Source: Nocardioides sp. YR527
Lineage (GTDB): Bacteria; Actinomycetota; Actinomycetes; Propionibacteriales; Nocardioidaceae
Length of the DNA: 64,000 bases
Direction: 5' to 3'
Assembly: GCF_900101045.1 (NCBI RefSeq)
Contig: NZ_FNFN01000003.1
Coordinates: 186,001 to 250,000, forward strand
Both the position numbers and the translations under genes were made by a program. Of this stretch, positions 28,652 through 37,621 are shown piece after piece. The first letter of the stretch is position 1. Each line of letters begins with the position of its first letter. The notes below the pieces were generated by a model. The model saw nothing but the letters and a program-made list of their open reading frames with translations. It had not been told where the DNA came from and did not search any database.

Positions 28652-29752
28652 GTGCCACGCCTCTCTGACTCTCACCGCGCCTGGATCGATGAAGCCGTAC
28701 GCCGCGTCGAGGCCGACGCACAGCGCTCGGCCGACACCCATCTGCACGTCGTTCCGCTCCCCGCCCGCGGCGGTGCGAGCGGCGGTGTCGATCTCTATCT
28801 GAAGGACGAGTCGGTCCATCCCACGGGCTCGCTGAAGCACCGTCTGGCCCGGTCCCTGTTCCTCTACGCGGTCTGCAACGGCTGGCTCCACGAGGGCTCG
28901 ACCGTCGTCGAGGCCTCTTCGGGATCCACAGCCGTCTCGGAGGCCTACTTCGCCGGCCTTCTCGGGCTGCCGTTCGTCGCGGTGATGCCGCGCTCGACCT
29001 CGGAGGAGAAGGTGCGCCTGATCGAGTGGCACGGCGGCCGCTGCCACTTCGTGGATCGAGCTCCCGACATGTACGCGGAGGCCGAGCGCCTCGCCCGCGA
29101 GTGCGACGGCCACTACATGGACCAGTTCACCTACGCCGAGCGGGCCACCGACTGGCGCGGCAACAACAACATCGCCGAGTCGATCTTCGACCAGATGTCG
29201 CAGGAGCGACACCCGGTACCGACCTGGATCGTCGTCTCGGCCGGCACCGGCGGCACCTCGGCGACGATCGGCCGCTACCTCCACTACCGCCGTCACCCCA
29301 CCAAGCTGCTGGTCGCCGACCCGGAGAACTCCGCCTTCTACGGCGGCTGGGAGACGGACACCTCCGACTACGCCACCGGCATGCCCTCGCGCATCGAGGG
29401 GATCGGCCGGCCGCGCGTCGAGCCGTCCTTCGTCGGCGGGGTCGTCGACGACATGGTTCAGGTCCCCGACGCGGCGTCGATCGCGACGATGCGCTGGCTC
29501 TCGACCCGGATGGGCCGCTCGGTCGGCCCCTCGACGGGCACGAACGTGTGGGCATCGCTGGGTGTCGTACGCGAGATGGGGGAGGCCGGCACCGCGGGCA
29601 GCGTCGTCTCGCTGCTGTGCGACTCCGGGGAGCGCTACCGCTCGTCCTACTACGACGACGGCTGGGTGAGCGAGAAGGGCATCGACCTGGCCCCGTACGC
29701 CTCGGCTCTCGCCGACTACGAGCGCACCGGCGTCCTCGTCGACCCGTCCTGA
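28652..29752 (+). CDS. PLP-dependent cysteine-synthase-like enzyme
   Basis: This 366-residue fold-type II PLP enzyme binds PLP through the Lys in [25 protein letters not shown] provides the substrate loop, and [15 protein letters not shown] the phosphate-binding glycines. It resembles the cysteine synthase/cystathionine beta-synthase group but differs enough that L-cysteine desulfhydrase or another beta-elimination is possible. TACGCT (28640–28645) precedes GTG 28652 by 6 bases, indicating a leaderless start. Its 3' end overlaps the convergent YwaF-like gene by 37 bases. Confidence 0.83.
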   Translation: MPRLSDSHRAWIDEAVRRVEADAQRSADTHLHVVPLPARGGASGGVDLYLKDESVHPTGSLKHRLARSLFLYAVCNGWLHEGSTVVEASSGSTAVSEAYFAGLLGLPFVAVMPRSTSEEKVRLIEWHGGRCHFVDRAPDMYAEAERLARECDGHYMDQFTYAERATDWRGNNNIAESIFDQMSQERHPVPTWIVVSAGTGGTSATIGRYLHYRRHPTKLLVADPENSAFYGGWETDTSDYATGMPSRIEGIGRPRVEPSFVGGVVDDMVQVPDAASIATMRWLSTRMGRSVGPSTGTNVWASLGVVREMGEAGTAGSVVSLLCDSGERYRSSYYDDGWVSEKGIDLAPYASALADYERTGVLVDPS

Positions 29753-30414
29753 CGCGCCCAGATCCGCAGCCCCAGCGTCATCACGGCCCAGACAGCGGCG
29801 ATCAGCGCGATCTCGCTGAGGATGTAGAACGGCCACGGACCGAGCAGGTCGAGCATCGAGGCGAACTCCGGCTTGCGCCGCAGGTAGCCGTAGTTCGCGT
29901 CGAGGACGAGGTTGAGGACGTACGCCACCACGGCCCACGCCGCGGTGGTCGCGACCGTCCAGCCGTAGCCACGCCAGCCGGGTAGCAGCTTGAGCCCGAA
30001 GACCAGGTAGACGGCGGCCAGCACGACCATCAGGTGCATCACCCAGAAGGTGATGTAGCTGACGTCGGGGAAGTCCATCACGTCCGGGGTGAACACGCCC
30101 TGCGTGGTCAGGGTGAGGCCCCAGAAGCAGGTCAGCGCGGTCGGGTAGGGATGGTGGGTCCACAGCGCGATCGCCGCCGCGATCCACGCCAGATCACACA
30201 GCTGGACCGGCAGGTCGATGAAGAGGTCGAAGTCGGTGACCCACTCGTGACCCAGCAGCGGGATCACCGTGAGCGGAAGCGCGATCGCGAATCCTCGGGA
30301 GAATCTCGACGGCTTCGCGTCGGTCCGCTGCCGCCTGCCCAGCCAGACCACGGCCACGATCCCCGCTGTGAGCAGGGACAACGGCACCAGATGGGTCAGA
30401 CCGTAAGCCTGCAT
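29716..30414 (-). CDS. TIGR02206/YwaF family membrane protein
   Basis: This 232-residue protein has about seven hydrophobic segments. YGLTHLVPL at the start and the TM stretch [34 protein letters not shown] match the YwaF/TIGR02206 family, whose function is unknown. I start at ATG 30414: a longer reading to 30531 is possible but would begin inside a hairpin (30495–30529) and add a hydrophilic tail. Confidence 0.78.
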   Translation of the reverse strand: MQAYGLTHLVPLSLLTAGIVAVVWLGRRQRTDAKPSRFSRGFAIALPLTVIPLLGHEWVTDFDLFIDLPVQLCDLAWIAAAIALWTHHPYPTALTCFWGLTLTTQGVFTPDVMDFPDVSYITFWVMHLMVVLAAVYLVFGLKLLPGWRGYGWTVATTAAWAVVAYVLNLVLDANYGYLRRKPEFASMLDLLGPWPFYILSEIALIAAVWAVMTLGLRIWARQDGSTRTPVRS

Positions 30415-30494
30415 ATCGGAAGTCTGACGGGATTCTCGAAAAAATTCTTCCCAACCCGCGTCATGGGTAGGCGGGTGGCCCGTTTCATCGGCGA

Positions 30495-30529
30495 GAAGTT
30501 CGTCCGCCGGTGGGGGGTGGACGAACTTC
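30495..30529. other. Hairpin upstream of the YwaF-like gene
   Basis: Perfect 11-base arms GAAGTTCGTCC/GGACGAACTTC surround a 13-base loop. It stands next to the larger hairpin at 30541–30582, so the two form a double stem between genes transcribed in the same direction. Could be part of a composite terminator. Confidence 0.6.
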
Positions 30530-30540
30530 ACGGTGGCGGT

Positions 30541-30582
30541 CCCTCTGAATGCACACCGCGGGGGTGGTGTGCAATCAGAGGG
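30541..30582 (-). terminator. Terminator hairpin of the HemK-like methyltransferase
   Basis: 17-base arms (30541–30557 and 30566–30582) pair with one mismatch around an 8-base loop. The stem begins inside the last codons of the methyltransferase gene (stop 30575–30577). Confidence 0.72.
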
Positions 30583-31381
30583 ACGCCTCGCTTTTCGGCG
30601 CAGCCCGTCGGCGAGCCGTTCCGGTCACCGCGGTCGCGTAGAGGTCCTCGTCGTGATGGATCTCCGCGAGGAGCCCCTGCCCCCGCATCAGGCTCGCCGT
30701 GACGGGCGCCTGCTCCTGGCCGGCCTCGATCACGAGTACGCCCCCAGGGGCCAGATGCTTCGGCGCCTGCTCGATCACGCGACGCTGCACCTCGAGCCCG
30801 TCCGTGCCGCCGTCGAGAGCCACGTGGTGCTCGTGGTCGCGCGCCTCGGGCGGCATGTTCCGGATCTGGTCGCTCGGCACGTAGGGAGCGTTGGCCACGA
30901 TCACGTCGAGCTGGAGGTCGTGGGGCAGCGGGTCGTACAGGTCGCCGAGGAGCACCCGGCTCGGCGGCAGATTCTGTCGTGCGCACTCCACTGCGGCCGG
31001 ATCGATGTCGGTGGCCCAGACCTCGGCGTCCGGGACACGTGCTGCGATGGCGGCGCCCAAAGCGCCGGTCCCGCAGCCGAGGTCGAGCACCTTCCGGACC
31101 GCGCCTCGCCCAGCCTGCCGGAGGGCGAGCTCGACCATCAGCGCCGAGCGCTGCCGGGGCACGAACACCCCCGGCGCGACCCGGATCCGGAGCCCGCAGA
31201 ACTCGGCCCAGCCCAGGATGAGCTCCAGCGGCTCGCCGGCCACGCGGCGTACGACCATCTCCTCCCGCTCCCGGGCGGTGACCGGGGCGGACTCGAGCAG
31301 CGCCGCCTCGTCCTCGGCGAAGACACAGCCGGCGGCGCGGAGCCGGGCGACGAGCCCCGGATCGGGAGATGTGGAGGTCAT
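30575..31381 (-). CDS. Putative protein N5-glutamine methyltransferase (HemK/PrmC-like)
   Basis: This 268-residue protein has a PrmC-type layout: an N-terminal helical region, then GEPLELILGWAEFCGLRI, VPRQRS, SAM motif VLDLGCGTGALGAAIA and the signature VIVANAPYVPSD. The catalytic NPPY is NAPY here, a variant seen in the 'putative N5-glutamine methyltransferase' subgroup rather than true PrmC, so the target may not be release factors. Divergent from the small membrane gene at 31398. Confidence 0.83.
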   Translation of the reverse strand: MTSTSPDPGLVARLRAAGCVFAEDEAALLESAPVTAREREEMVVRRVAGEPLELILGWAEFCGLRIRVAPGVFVPRQRSALMVELALRQAGRGAVRKVLDLGCGTGALGAAIAARVPDAEVWATDIDPAAVECARQNLPPSRVLLGDLYDPLPHDLQLDVIVANAPYVPSDQIRNMPPEARDHEHHVALDGGTDGLEVQRRVIEQAPKHLAPGGVLVIEAGQEQAPVTASLMRGQGLLAEIHHDEDLYATAVTGTARRRAAPKSEASL

Positions 31382-31397
31382 TGGAGAAGATTGGCAC

Positions 31398-31754
31398 GTG
31401 GACGCCGTGACCCTGATCGGTTTTATCGTGGCCGGATATGCCGCGTTCGTGACGATCGCGGCCGTGCTCGGCGTGGTCCTGAAGGCGCCGCGGCCGAAGT
31501 GGCTGGACCAGGTGGCGTGGATGCTGGAGATCCTGGCGGTCGTGCTCGCGATCGGAGCGCTGGCGGCCTGGTCGGGCGGACGCAAGCCCGAGTCGCTGTC
31601 GACCTTCCTCGGCTATCTGGGGGCGCTGGTGTGCCTGATGCCGCTGGCGCTGCAGACGATGCGCGCGGACCGCTCGACCTGGTCCTCGGGCGTGATCGCG
31701 GCGGCGGCCCTGGCGACGGGCGTCGTGGCCGTACGCGTCATGATGGTCCGGTGA
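31398..31754 (+). CDS. Small membrane protein of unknown function
   Basis: The protein has 118 residues with about four hydrophobic helices, and starts at GTG 31398. Its stop overlaps the next gene's GTG start (GTGA), so the two are translationally coupled and likely act together. No family recognised. Confidence 0.65.
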   Translation: MDAVTLIGFIVAGYAAFVTIAAVLGVVLKAPRPKWLDQVAWMLEILAVVLAIGALAAWSGGRKPESLSTFLGYLGALVCLMPLALQTMRADRSTWSSGVIAAAALATGVVAVRVMMVR

Positions 31755-32191
31755 CCGAGACTTCCGCCAAGACCCGTTCCGGTCCGCATCTGGTGCTGCT
31801 GACCGTCTATGCGATCTTCGTGCTCGCCGCGGGAGCCAGGTCGCTGGTGCAGGTCTTCACCCACTTCGACGAGGCCCCGATCGCCTACTCGCTCTCGGTG
31901 GTCGCCGCGGCGACGTACGTCGCGGGCTGGTTCGCGATCCGCCGGGCGGCCGCTGGGTCGGCGGGTTTCGCGAAGGTCATGCTGTGGATCGAGCTGGCCG
32001 GCGTGATCGTCGTCGGTGTCCTGTCCTTGGCCGTGCCGTCCTGGTTCCCGGACGACTCGGTATGGTCGAAGTTCGGGAGCGGATACGGATTCGTTCCCGC
32101 ACTGTTGCCGATCCTGGGTCTGCTCTGGCTCTGGCGAGGCCGACCGAAGGAGAACGATGAGTCAGTCGACAGCCACCGCCATCTCGCCTGA
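31751..32191 (+). CDS. Small membrane protein of unknown function
   Basis: The protein has 146 residues, about four hydrophobic helices and a charged C-terminal tail. It is coupled to the preceding gene by a 4-base overlap, and its last 35 bases overlap the start of the MBL-fold gene in another frame. Confidence 0.7.
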   Translation: MTETSAKTRSGPHLVLLTVYAIFVLAAGARSLVQVFTHFDEAPIAYSLSVVAAATYVAGWFAIRRAAAGSAGFAKVMLWIELAGVIVVGVLSLAVPSWFPDDSVWSKFGSGYGFVPALLPILGLLWLWRGRPKENDESVDSHRHLA

Positions 32192-33209
32192 CTCGGGGGA
32201 GCACTGGTCCGCTCCCGGCGCGTGGACCGTCGCCGACGGCGTACATCGGATCCCGCTGCCGCTGCCGATGGACGGGCTCAAGGCGGTCAACATCTACGTC
32301 CTCGAGGGCGACGACGGGCTCTCGCTGGTCGACGGCGGCTGGGCGATCACCGAGGGGCGCTCGGCGCTGGAGGCCGGGCTGAAGAAGCTCGGCTTCGGGT
32401 TCGCCGACATCCGCCGGTTCCTGGTCACCCACGTGCATCGCGATCACTACACGCTCGCTTCGGTGCTCGGTCAGGAGTACGGCGCGGACGTCCTCCTCGG
32501 CGCCGGCGACCGGCCCACGCTCGAGCTCACCAACGGTCATCTCGACGGCTGGGTCTCCACCGATCGGATCCTCGCTCACGCGGGGGCGCACGAGCTCGCC
32601 GCGGAGTGGGCCGCGAGCCCGCCTCCCGTGCCGGACCTGTCCCACTGGCGCATGCCCTCGCAGTGGTTGGAGGGCGACGTACGCCTCGACGTGGCCGGTC
32701 GCGACCTCGACGCCGTGCACACCCCTGGTCACACCCAGGGCCACTACGTCTATGCCGACCTGGCCGGCTCGGTCCTGTTCGCCGGCGACCACGTGCTGCC
32801 CACGATCACGCCGTCGATCGGTTTCGAGCCGGTGCCGGTCATCGACCCGCTGGGCGACTTCATGGCCTCGCTGACCAAGGTCCGCACCCTGCCCGACCTG
32901 CGCCTTCTCCCCGCCCACGGCCCGGTCGCCTCGTCGTCGCACGCCCGCGTCGACGAGCTCCTGGCCCACCACGAGTCCCGGCTGGCCCAGTCGCTGGCCT
33001 CCCTGAAGGCCGGCCGGCGCTCGGCGCTCGAGGTCGCGGGCGACCTCGGCTGGACCCGCCACGAGCGTGCCCTCGAGTCGCTCGACTACTTCAACGCCGG
33101 CCTCGCGGTCATGGAGACCAAGGCCCACCTCGAGCTGTTGGCGGCGCGCGGTCAGGCCACCCGTGAGGAGACCGAGGCGAGCGTGCTGTTCGCCCCCGTC
33201 AGCGGGTGA
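32157..33209 (+). CDS. MBL-fold metallo-hydrolase
   Basis: This 350-residue metallo-beta-lactamase-fold hydrolase has the metal motif H92-V-H94-R-D96-H97, a downstream His in HTPGHTQGHYVY and a GDHVLP Asp, so both zinc sites look complete. A C-terminal helical extension with PAHGP (last metal His) fits the LACTB2/hydroxyacylglutathione-hydrolase-like subgroup. ATG 32157 has AGGAG 5 bases away and lies inside the preceding gene. Substrate unknown. Confidence 0.85.
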   Translation: MSQSTATAISPDSGEHWSAPGAWTVADGVHRIPLPLPMDGLKAVNIYVLEGDDGLSLVDGGWAITEGRSALEAGLKKLGFGFADIRRFLVTHVHRDHYTLASVLGQEYGADVLLGAGDRPTLELTNGHLDGWVSTDRILAHAGAHELAAEWAASPPPVPDLSHWRMPSQWLEGDVRLDVAGRDLDAVHTPGHTQGHYVYADLAGSVLFAGDHVLPTITPSIGFEPVPVIDPLGDFMASLTKVRTLPDLRLLPAHGPVASSSHARVDELLAHHESRLAQSLASLKAGRRSALEVAGDLGWTRHERALESLDYFNAGLAVMETKAHLELLAARGQATREETEASVLFAPVSG

Positions 33210-33630
33210 GGCGCATCGGGGTGTGGGGGATGTCGTCCTCGAGGAACTCCTCGCCGTCCTTCGCGAACCCGAACTTGGCGTACCAGCCGGCCAGCGGAGT
33301 CTGAGCGTCGAGGACGATGTCGCGGTCGGTGACGGCCTCGACGGCGGCCTGCATGATCACGTCGGCCAGACCCTGACCGCGGTGGGAGGGGGCGAGGACG
33401 ACGCGGCCGATCCGCCACGCGTCGCCGTCGTCGAGGATGCGGGCGGTGCCGGCGAGCTGGTCGCCGTCGGAGAGCACCACGTGAAGCGTCGACGGCTCGA
33501 GGTCGCGGCCGTCCAGGTCGAGGTAGGGGCAGTCCTGCTCGACGATGAAGACCTCCTGGCGGAGCTGCCACAGGGCGTACGCGGTCTTCGGGGGAAGGTC
33601 GTCGAAGGACGAGATGGCGACGTCGGTCAT
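33199..33630 (-). CDS. GNAT family N-acetyltransferase, ElaA-like
   Basis: This 143-residue acetyltransferase of the ElaA subgroup has YALWQLRQEVFIVEQDCPYLDLDGRD at its start (split by the family's usual loop) and the acetyl-CoA loop RVVLAPSHRGQGLA. YAKFGF near the C-terminus completes the fold. Convergent with the MBL gene, overlapping by 11 bases. Acceptor unknown. Confidence 0.87.
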   Translation of the reverse strand: MTDVAISSFDDLPPKTAYALWQLRQEVFIVEQDCPYLDLDGRDLEPSTLHVVLSDGDQLAGTARILDDGDAWRIGRVVLAPSHRGQGLADVIMQAAVEAVTDRDIVLDAQTPLAGWYAKFGFAKDGEEFLEDDIPHTPMRLTR

Positions 33631-33650
33631 GGCTGAATTCTCGCAAGCAG

Positions 33651-33656
33651 TAGTGT
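33651..33656 (+). promoter_or_regulatory. Candidate -10 box of the thiBPQ operon
   Basis: TAGTGT lies about 12 bases before the riboswitch, so transcription would begin just ahead of its 5' stem. No convincing -35 hexamer is visible. Confidence 0.45.
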
Positions 33657-33667
33657 TGGCGGGAACA

Positions 33668-33755
33668 GACAGGGGAGGCCGGGAGGCCTGAGAGTGCGGC
33701 GAACAGCGCCGCAGACCCTCCGAACCTGCTCCGGTTGATACCGGCGAAGGGAGTC
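33668..33755 (+). promoter_or_regulatory. TPP riboswitch (THI element) controlling thiB
   Basis: The conserved core is intact: CTGAGA, then GACCCT, GAACCTG, the CCGG/CCGG stem and GCGAAGGGA. The closing strand GGGAGTC ends 4 bases before the thiB ATG and doubles as the ribosome site. Bound thiamine pyrophosphate would therefore hide the ribosome site and stop translation. Confidence 0.95.
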
Positions 33756-33759
33756 AGGA

Positions 33760-34845
33760 ATGCGCATGCGTAAGCCTGCCATCGCGGCCACTGCGATCAC
33801 TGCTGTCTCGGCGATGCTGCTGTCCGCGTGCGGGGGCAGCCCCGCCGAGCCGGACGCCGAGAAGTCGAGCGGGTCGAAGGGGGCCGACGACAAGGCGGTC
33901 GTGCTGCTGACGCACGACAGCTTCACGCTGCCGAAGGAGGTGCTGGCCGAGTTCACCGAGAAGACCGGCTACACCGCCGAGATCCGGCACGCCGGCGACG
34001 GTGGCGAGCTGACCACCAAGGTCGCCATGGACACCGGCAACCCCGACGGTGACGCGGTCTTCGGCGTCGACAACACCTTCGCCAGCCGTGCGATCGACCA
34101 GGGCGCGCTGGAGGCCTACACGCCGAAGACGGTCCCGGCCGGGGTCGACGAGTTCAACCTCCCGGGCGACGAGAAGCACTTCCTCACCCCGGTCGACAAC
34201 GGCAGCGTGTGCGTCAACATCGACACCGAGTGGTTCGCGGCGAAGAAGCTGACGCCGCCGGAGTCGCTCGACGATCTGGCCGAGCCGGCGTACAAGGATC
34301 TCTTCGTGACCCCCGGCGCGGCGACGTCGACGCCGGGCATGGCGTTCCTGCTGGCGACCGTCGCCGAGTACGGCGAGGACGGCTGGGCCGACTACTGGGG
34401 CAAGCTGATGGACAACGGCACCAAGGTCGTCGACGGCTGGGACCAGGCCTACTACTCCGACTTCACCCAGGGCGGCGGGAAGGGGACGAGGCCGATCGTC
34501 CTCTCCTACGACTCCTCGCCGGCCTTCACCGTCAAGGACGGGGCGTCGACGACGAAGGCGCTGCTGGACACCTGCTTCCGTCAGGTCGAGTACGCCGGCG
34601 TGCTCGAGGGTGCCGACCACCCCGAGGGCGCCCAGGCGCTGATCGACTTCCTGCTCTCGGACAGCGTGCAGAAGGCCTTGCCGGAGAGCATGTACGTCTT
34701 CCCCGTCTCCTCCGGCGTCGAGCTGCCCGCCGACTGGGCGAAGTTCGCGCAGCAGCCCACCGAACCGCTCTCCGTCGAGCCCGATGAGATCGACGAGAAC
34801 CGGGAAGCGTGGCTGGCGACCTGGAGCGACACGATCGCGCAGTGA
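33760..34845 (+). CDS. thiB: Thiamine ABC transporter substrate-binding lipoprotein
   Basis: This 361-residue binding protein has a signal ending in LSAC (lipoprotein), then the mature domain VVLLTHDSFTLPKEVLAEFTEKTGY, the ThiB hallmark. Later LVNxDxxW-like and GWADYWGKLMDNGTKVVDGWDQAYYSDF segments fit this family. It would capture thiamine (or its phosphates) outside the cell. It sits directly under a TPP riboswitch and overlaps thiP by 4 bases. Confidence 0.92.
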   Translation: MRMRKPAIAATAITAVSAMLLSACGGSPAEPDAEKSSGSKGADDKAVVLLTHDSFTLPKEVLAEFTEKTGYTAEIRHAGDGGELTTKVAMDTGNPDGDAVFGVDNTFASRAIDQGALEAYTPKTVPAGVDEFNLPGDEKHFLTPVDNGSVCVNIDTEWFAAKKLTPPESLDDLAEPAYKDLFVTPGAATSTPGMAFLLATVAEYGEDGWADYWGKLMDNGTKVVDGWDQAYYSDFTQGGGKGTRPIVLSYDSSPAFTVKDGASTTKALLDTCFRQVEYAGVLEGADHPEGAQALIDFLLSDSVQKALPESMYVFPVSSGVELPADWAKFAQQPTEPLSVEPDEIDENREAWLATWSDTIAQ

Positions 34846-36500
34846 GCTCCACCCGTCGTGCTGTGACCCGGCGAATCGCGACCCTGGTCGCGCTCGCCGC
34901 TCTCCCGGTGGCCGTGCTGGCGGTCTTCTTCGTCCTGCCGGTCGTGGGGATGGTGCAGCGCGGTCTGTTCTTCGAAGGGTCCTTCGATCCGTCGGTCGTG
35001 TCCAGGATCATCGGGCGCCCGGAGATCCAGCGGGCGCTCTGGTTCACGCTGTGGTCCTCGGGGCTGGCGACGGTGCTGAGCGTCGCGCTCGGACTGCCGG
35101 CCGCGTACGCGCTCTATCGGCTGAGCTTTCCGATGCAGCGGGTCATCCGGGCGGGGCTCCTGGTGCCGTTCGTACTTCCCACCGTCGTCGTCGGGGTCGC
35201 CTTCCGCGAGCTCATCGGCGAGGCTGGGCTGTTGGCCGGGTGGGGGCTCGACGGGACACCGACCGCGATCATCCTCGGTCTGGTCTTCTTCAACGCCTCG
35301 GTGGTGATCCGCGCGGTCGGGGCGGCCTGGGAGTCGCTCGACCCGCGTCCCGGTGAGGCCGCTGCCGCGCTGGGCGCCTCGCCTTCCCGGGTCCTGTTGA
35401 CGATCACCCTGCCGGCGCTGCGGCCCGCGATCGTCTCCGCGGCGTCGGTGGTCTTCCTCTTCTGCGCCACCGCGTTCGGGATCGTGCTCACCCTCGGCGG
35501 GGTGCGCTACAACAGCATCGAGACCGAGATCTACAAGCTGACCTTCACCCTGTTCGACCTTCCGGGCGCCGCCGTGCTGTCGGTGCTCCAGCTGGTGGTC
35601 GTCGTCGGGTTGCTGGTCGTGGCCGGCCGGCTGCGCTCGGTGCCGGACCCCGCGCAGTCCCGGGTCGTCGTACGCCGCCGGCGGGTCTCGGTGCGAGACA
35701 TCCCGGCCCTGTTGTCGACGTCGGTGCTGGTCCTGCTGGTCGCCGGTCCGCTGCTCGCCCTGCTGCTCGGGTCGCTGCGGGTCGAGGACCGGTGGAGCCT
35801 CGGGAACTACGGGGCTCTACAGACTCCCGGGTTCGATCCGCCGCTGCCGGTGCCGGCCACGACCGCGCTGTTGACCTCGCTGGCGGTCGCGGTGCAGGCC
35901 TCGTTGGTCGCGCTGGCCCTCGGGCTGCTGGTGGCCTTCGCGGTGACGCGTCGGTCCCGTTCCGTGGCCGAGCGGCGGGTGCGTTCCGTCCTGGACGGGC
36001 TGTTCATGGTGCCGCTCGGGGTCAGCGCCGTCACCCTGGGGCTCGGGCTCTACCTGACCCTCGGGTCGGCCCCGCTCGACTTCCGCGACGAGCCGTGGCT
36101 CGTGCCGTTGGCGCAGGCGCTGGTGGCGTTGCCCCTGGTGGTGAGGACGTTGGTGCCGGTCCTGGGGTCGGTCGACGACCGGCTGCGCCAGGCCGCCGCC
36201 GGGCTCGGCGCGGGGCCGTTGCGCGCGGTCATGACCGTGGACGTACCTGCCATCTGGAAGCCCCTCCTCGCCTCCTCCGGCTTCGCCTTCGCGGCGTCGC
36301 TCGGCGAGTTCGGTGCGACCTCCTTCCTCGTCCGCGAGGAGAACCCCACCCTCCCCGTCGTCATCCTCCGGCTGCTGTCCCGTCCGGGCTCGGACAACTA
36401 CGGCATGGCTCTCGCCGCCGCCTGCGTCCTCGCCGCCGCCACCGCTGTCGTGATGCTCCTCGTCGAGCGTCTCCGCGTCCCTTCGATCGGAGCACTGTGA
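34842..36500 (+). CDS. thiP: Thiamine ABC transporter permease, two-domain fused
   Basis: This 552-residue permease consists of two consecutive ABC permease domains, as in ThiP. Each has an EAA-like cytoplasmic loop that contacts the ATPase: EAAAALGASPSRVLLTITLP near residue 180 and QAAAGLGAGPLRAVMTVDVP near residue 450. About twelve hydrophobic segments. Start GTG 34842 overlaps the thiB stop, so it is coupled to it. Confidence 0.92.
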   Translation: MSSTRRAVTRRIATLVALAALPVAVLAVFFVLPVVGMVQRGLFFEGSFDPSVVSRIIGRPEIQRALWFTLWSSGLATVLSVALGLPAAYALYRLSFPMQRVIRAGLLVPFVLPTVVVGVAFRELIGEAGLLAGWGLDGTPTAIILGLVFFNASVVIRAVGAAWESLDPRPGEAAAALGASPSRVLLTITLPALRPAIVSAASVVFLFCATAFGIVLTLGGVRYNSIETEIYKLTFTLFDLPGAAVLSVLQLVVVVGLLVVAGRLRSVPDPAQSRVVVRRRRVSVRDIPALLSTSVLVLLVAGPLLALLLGSLRVEDRWSLGNYGALQTPGFDPPLPVPATTALLTSLAVAVQASLVALALGLLVAFAVTRRSRSVAERRVRSVLDGLFMVPLGVSAVTLGLGLYLTLGSAPLDFRDEPWLVPLAQALVALPLVVRTLVPVLGSVDDRLRQAAAGLGAGPLRAVMTVDVPAIWKPLLASSGFAFAASLGEFGATSFLVREENPTLPVVILRLLSRPGSDNYGMALAAACVLAAATAVVMLLVERLRVPSIGAL

Positions 36501-36517
36501 TCCGAGAAGTCACCCCC

Positions 36518-36559
36518 GTCGGCCGAGGCGTCACGTACGTCGGCCGAGACGTCACGACC
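36518..36559 (+). repeat. 21-base tandem repeat between thiP and thiQ
   Basis: Two consecutive 21-base units (36518–36538 and 36539–36559) begin with the same 10 bases GTCGGCCGAG and match at 18 of 21 positions. A third partial TCGGCCGA follows. This lies in the 108-base gap separating thiQ from thiP. Confidence 0.7.
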
Positions 36560-36608
36560 GTGCCAACTCGGCCGACCGGGCTGACGCTTCGGCAGGATCG
36601 AGGTTGCG

Positions 36609-37610
36609 ATGCTGTCGCTGCGTGAGGTGTCGGTGGCGTACGACGGGAAGGCGGCCGTCTCGGACGTCAGCCTGGAGCTGGCGGACGGAGGGGTGCTGGC
36701 GCTGCTCGGGCCGTCGGGGTCGGGGAAGTCGACGCTGCTGCGGGCCGTGGCCGGGCTGGAGCCGGCGGCGGGGGAGATCAGCTGGGACGGGCGGTCGCTG
36801 CGTGGGGTGCCGACACACAAGCGTGGCTTCGCGCTGATGTTCCAGGACGGGCAGCTGTTTCCGCACCTCAGTGCCGCTGACAACGTCGCCTACGCGATGC
36901 GGTTGCGCCGCATCCCGGCCGCCGACCGTACGAAGAAGGTCGCCGACCTGCTGGAGCTCGTCGGCCTGGGTGGCTACCAGGACCGTCTGCCGGGCACGCT
37001 GAGCGGTGGCGAGCGACAACGGGTCGCGCTGGCGCGGGCGCTCGCGGTCGAACCGCGGCTGCTGCTCCTCGACGAGCCGCTCTCCGCGCTCGATGCCGGA
37101 CTGAGGGAACGGCTCGCCGGCGACCTGCGGCGGATCCTGCACGAGGCGGGCACCACGGCGCTGATGGTCACCCACGACCAGGAGGAGGCCTTCGCGGTGG
37201 CCGACCGGATCGCACTCCTGCGAGACGGGCGCCTGGTGCAGGAGGGGACCCTGCGGGAGGTGTGGGCGAGGCCGACGGACACCTGGGCCGCCCTGTTCCT
37301 GGGCTACGCCCGGGTGCTCGAGGGACCGGCGGCGTACACGGTCCTGAAGGCCGCCGGGATGGCACCGGCCGGTGCGGTGGCGCTGCGCCGTTCTGCCTTC
37401 GTCGCCGATCCGGCCGGACCGCTCTCCGGCACCGTGGTCTCGGCCAGGGCGACGCCGGAGCAGCACCGGCTCGTCGTACGTCTCGATGACGTCGGTGAGG
37501 TCGATGCCGTCGCCGACTCGGCGCCGGCGCCGGGGGAGTCGGTCACGTTGAGGGTCGAGCCGAACAGGTTGGCCATCCCGGAATCGTCAGAGCAACCACC
37601 CGCCACTTAG
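36609..37610 (+). CDS. thiQ: Thiamine ABC transporter ATP-binding protein
   Basis: This 333-residue ABC ATPase has Walker A GPSGSGKST, Q-loop MFQDGQLFPHL, signature LSGGERQRVALARAL, Walker B LLLLDEPLSALD and H-loop VTHD. Longer than classical ThiQ (~230): residues ~235–330 form an extra C-terminal domain of the TOBE/MOP kind, with LRRSAFVAD and LRVEPNRL. The preceding 108-base gap breaks the otherwise overlapping operon. An origin as a generic metal or sulfate ABC ATPase is possible, but the context supports thiamine. Confidence 0.88.
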   Translation: MLSLREVSVAYDGKAAVSDVSLELADGGVLALLGPSGSGKSTLLRAVAGLEPAAGEISWDGRSLRGVPTHKRGFALMFQDGQLFPHLSAADNVAYAMRLRRIPAADRTKKVADLLELVGLGGYQDRLPGTLSGGERQRVALARALAVEPRLLLLDEPLSALDAGLRERLAGDLRRILHEAGTTALMVTHDQEEAFAVADRIALLRDGRLVQEGTLREVWARPTDTWAALFLGYARVLEGPAAYTVLKAAGMAPAGAVALRRSAFVADPAGPLSGTVVSARATPEQHRLVVRLDDVGEVDAVADSAPAPGESVTLRVEPNRLAIPESSEQPPAT

Positions 37611-37621
37611 AATTAGCGGCT

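Noticed and set aside
30415..30531. A longer N-terminus for the YwaF-like protein
   Set aside because: The extension begins inside an 11-base-arm hairpin and adds about 39 hydrophilic residues absent from the family's usual start.
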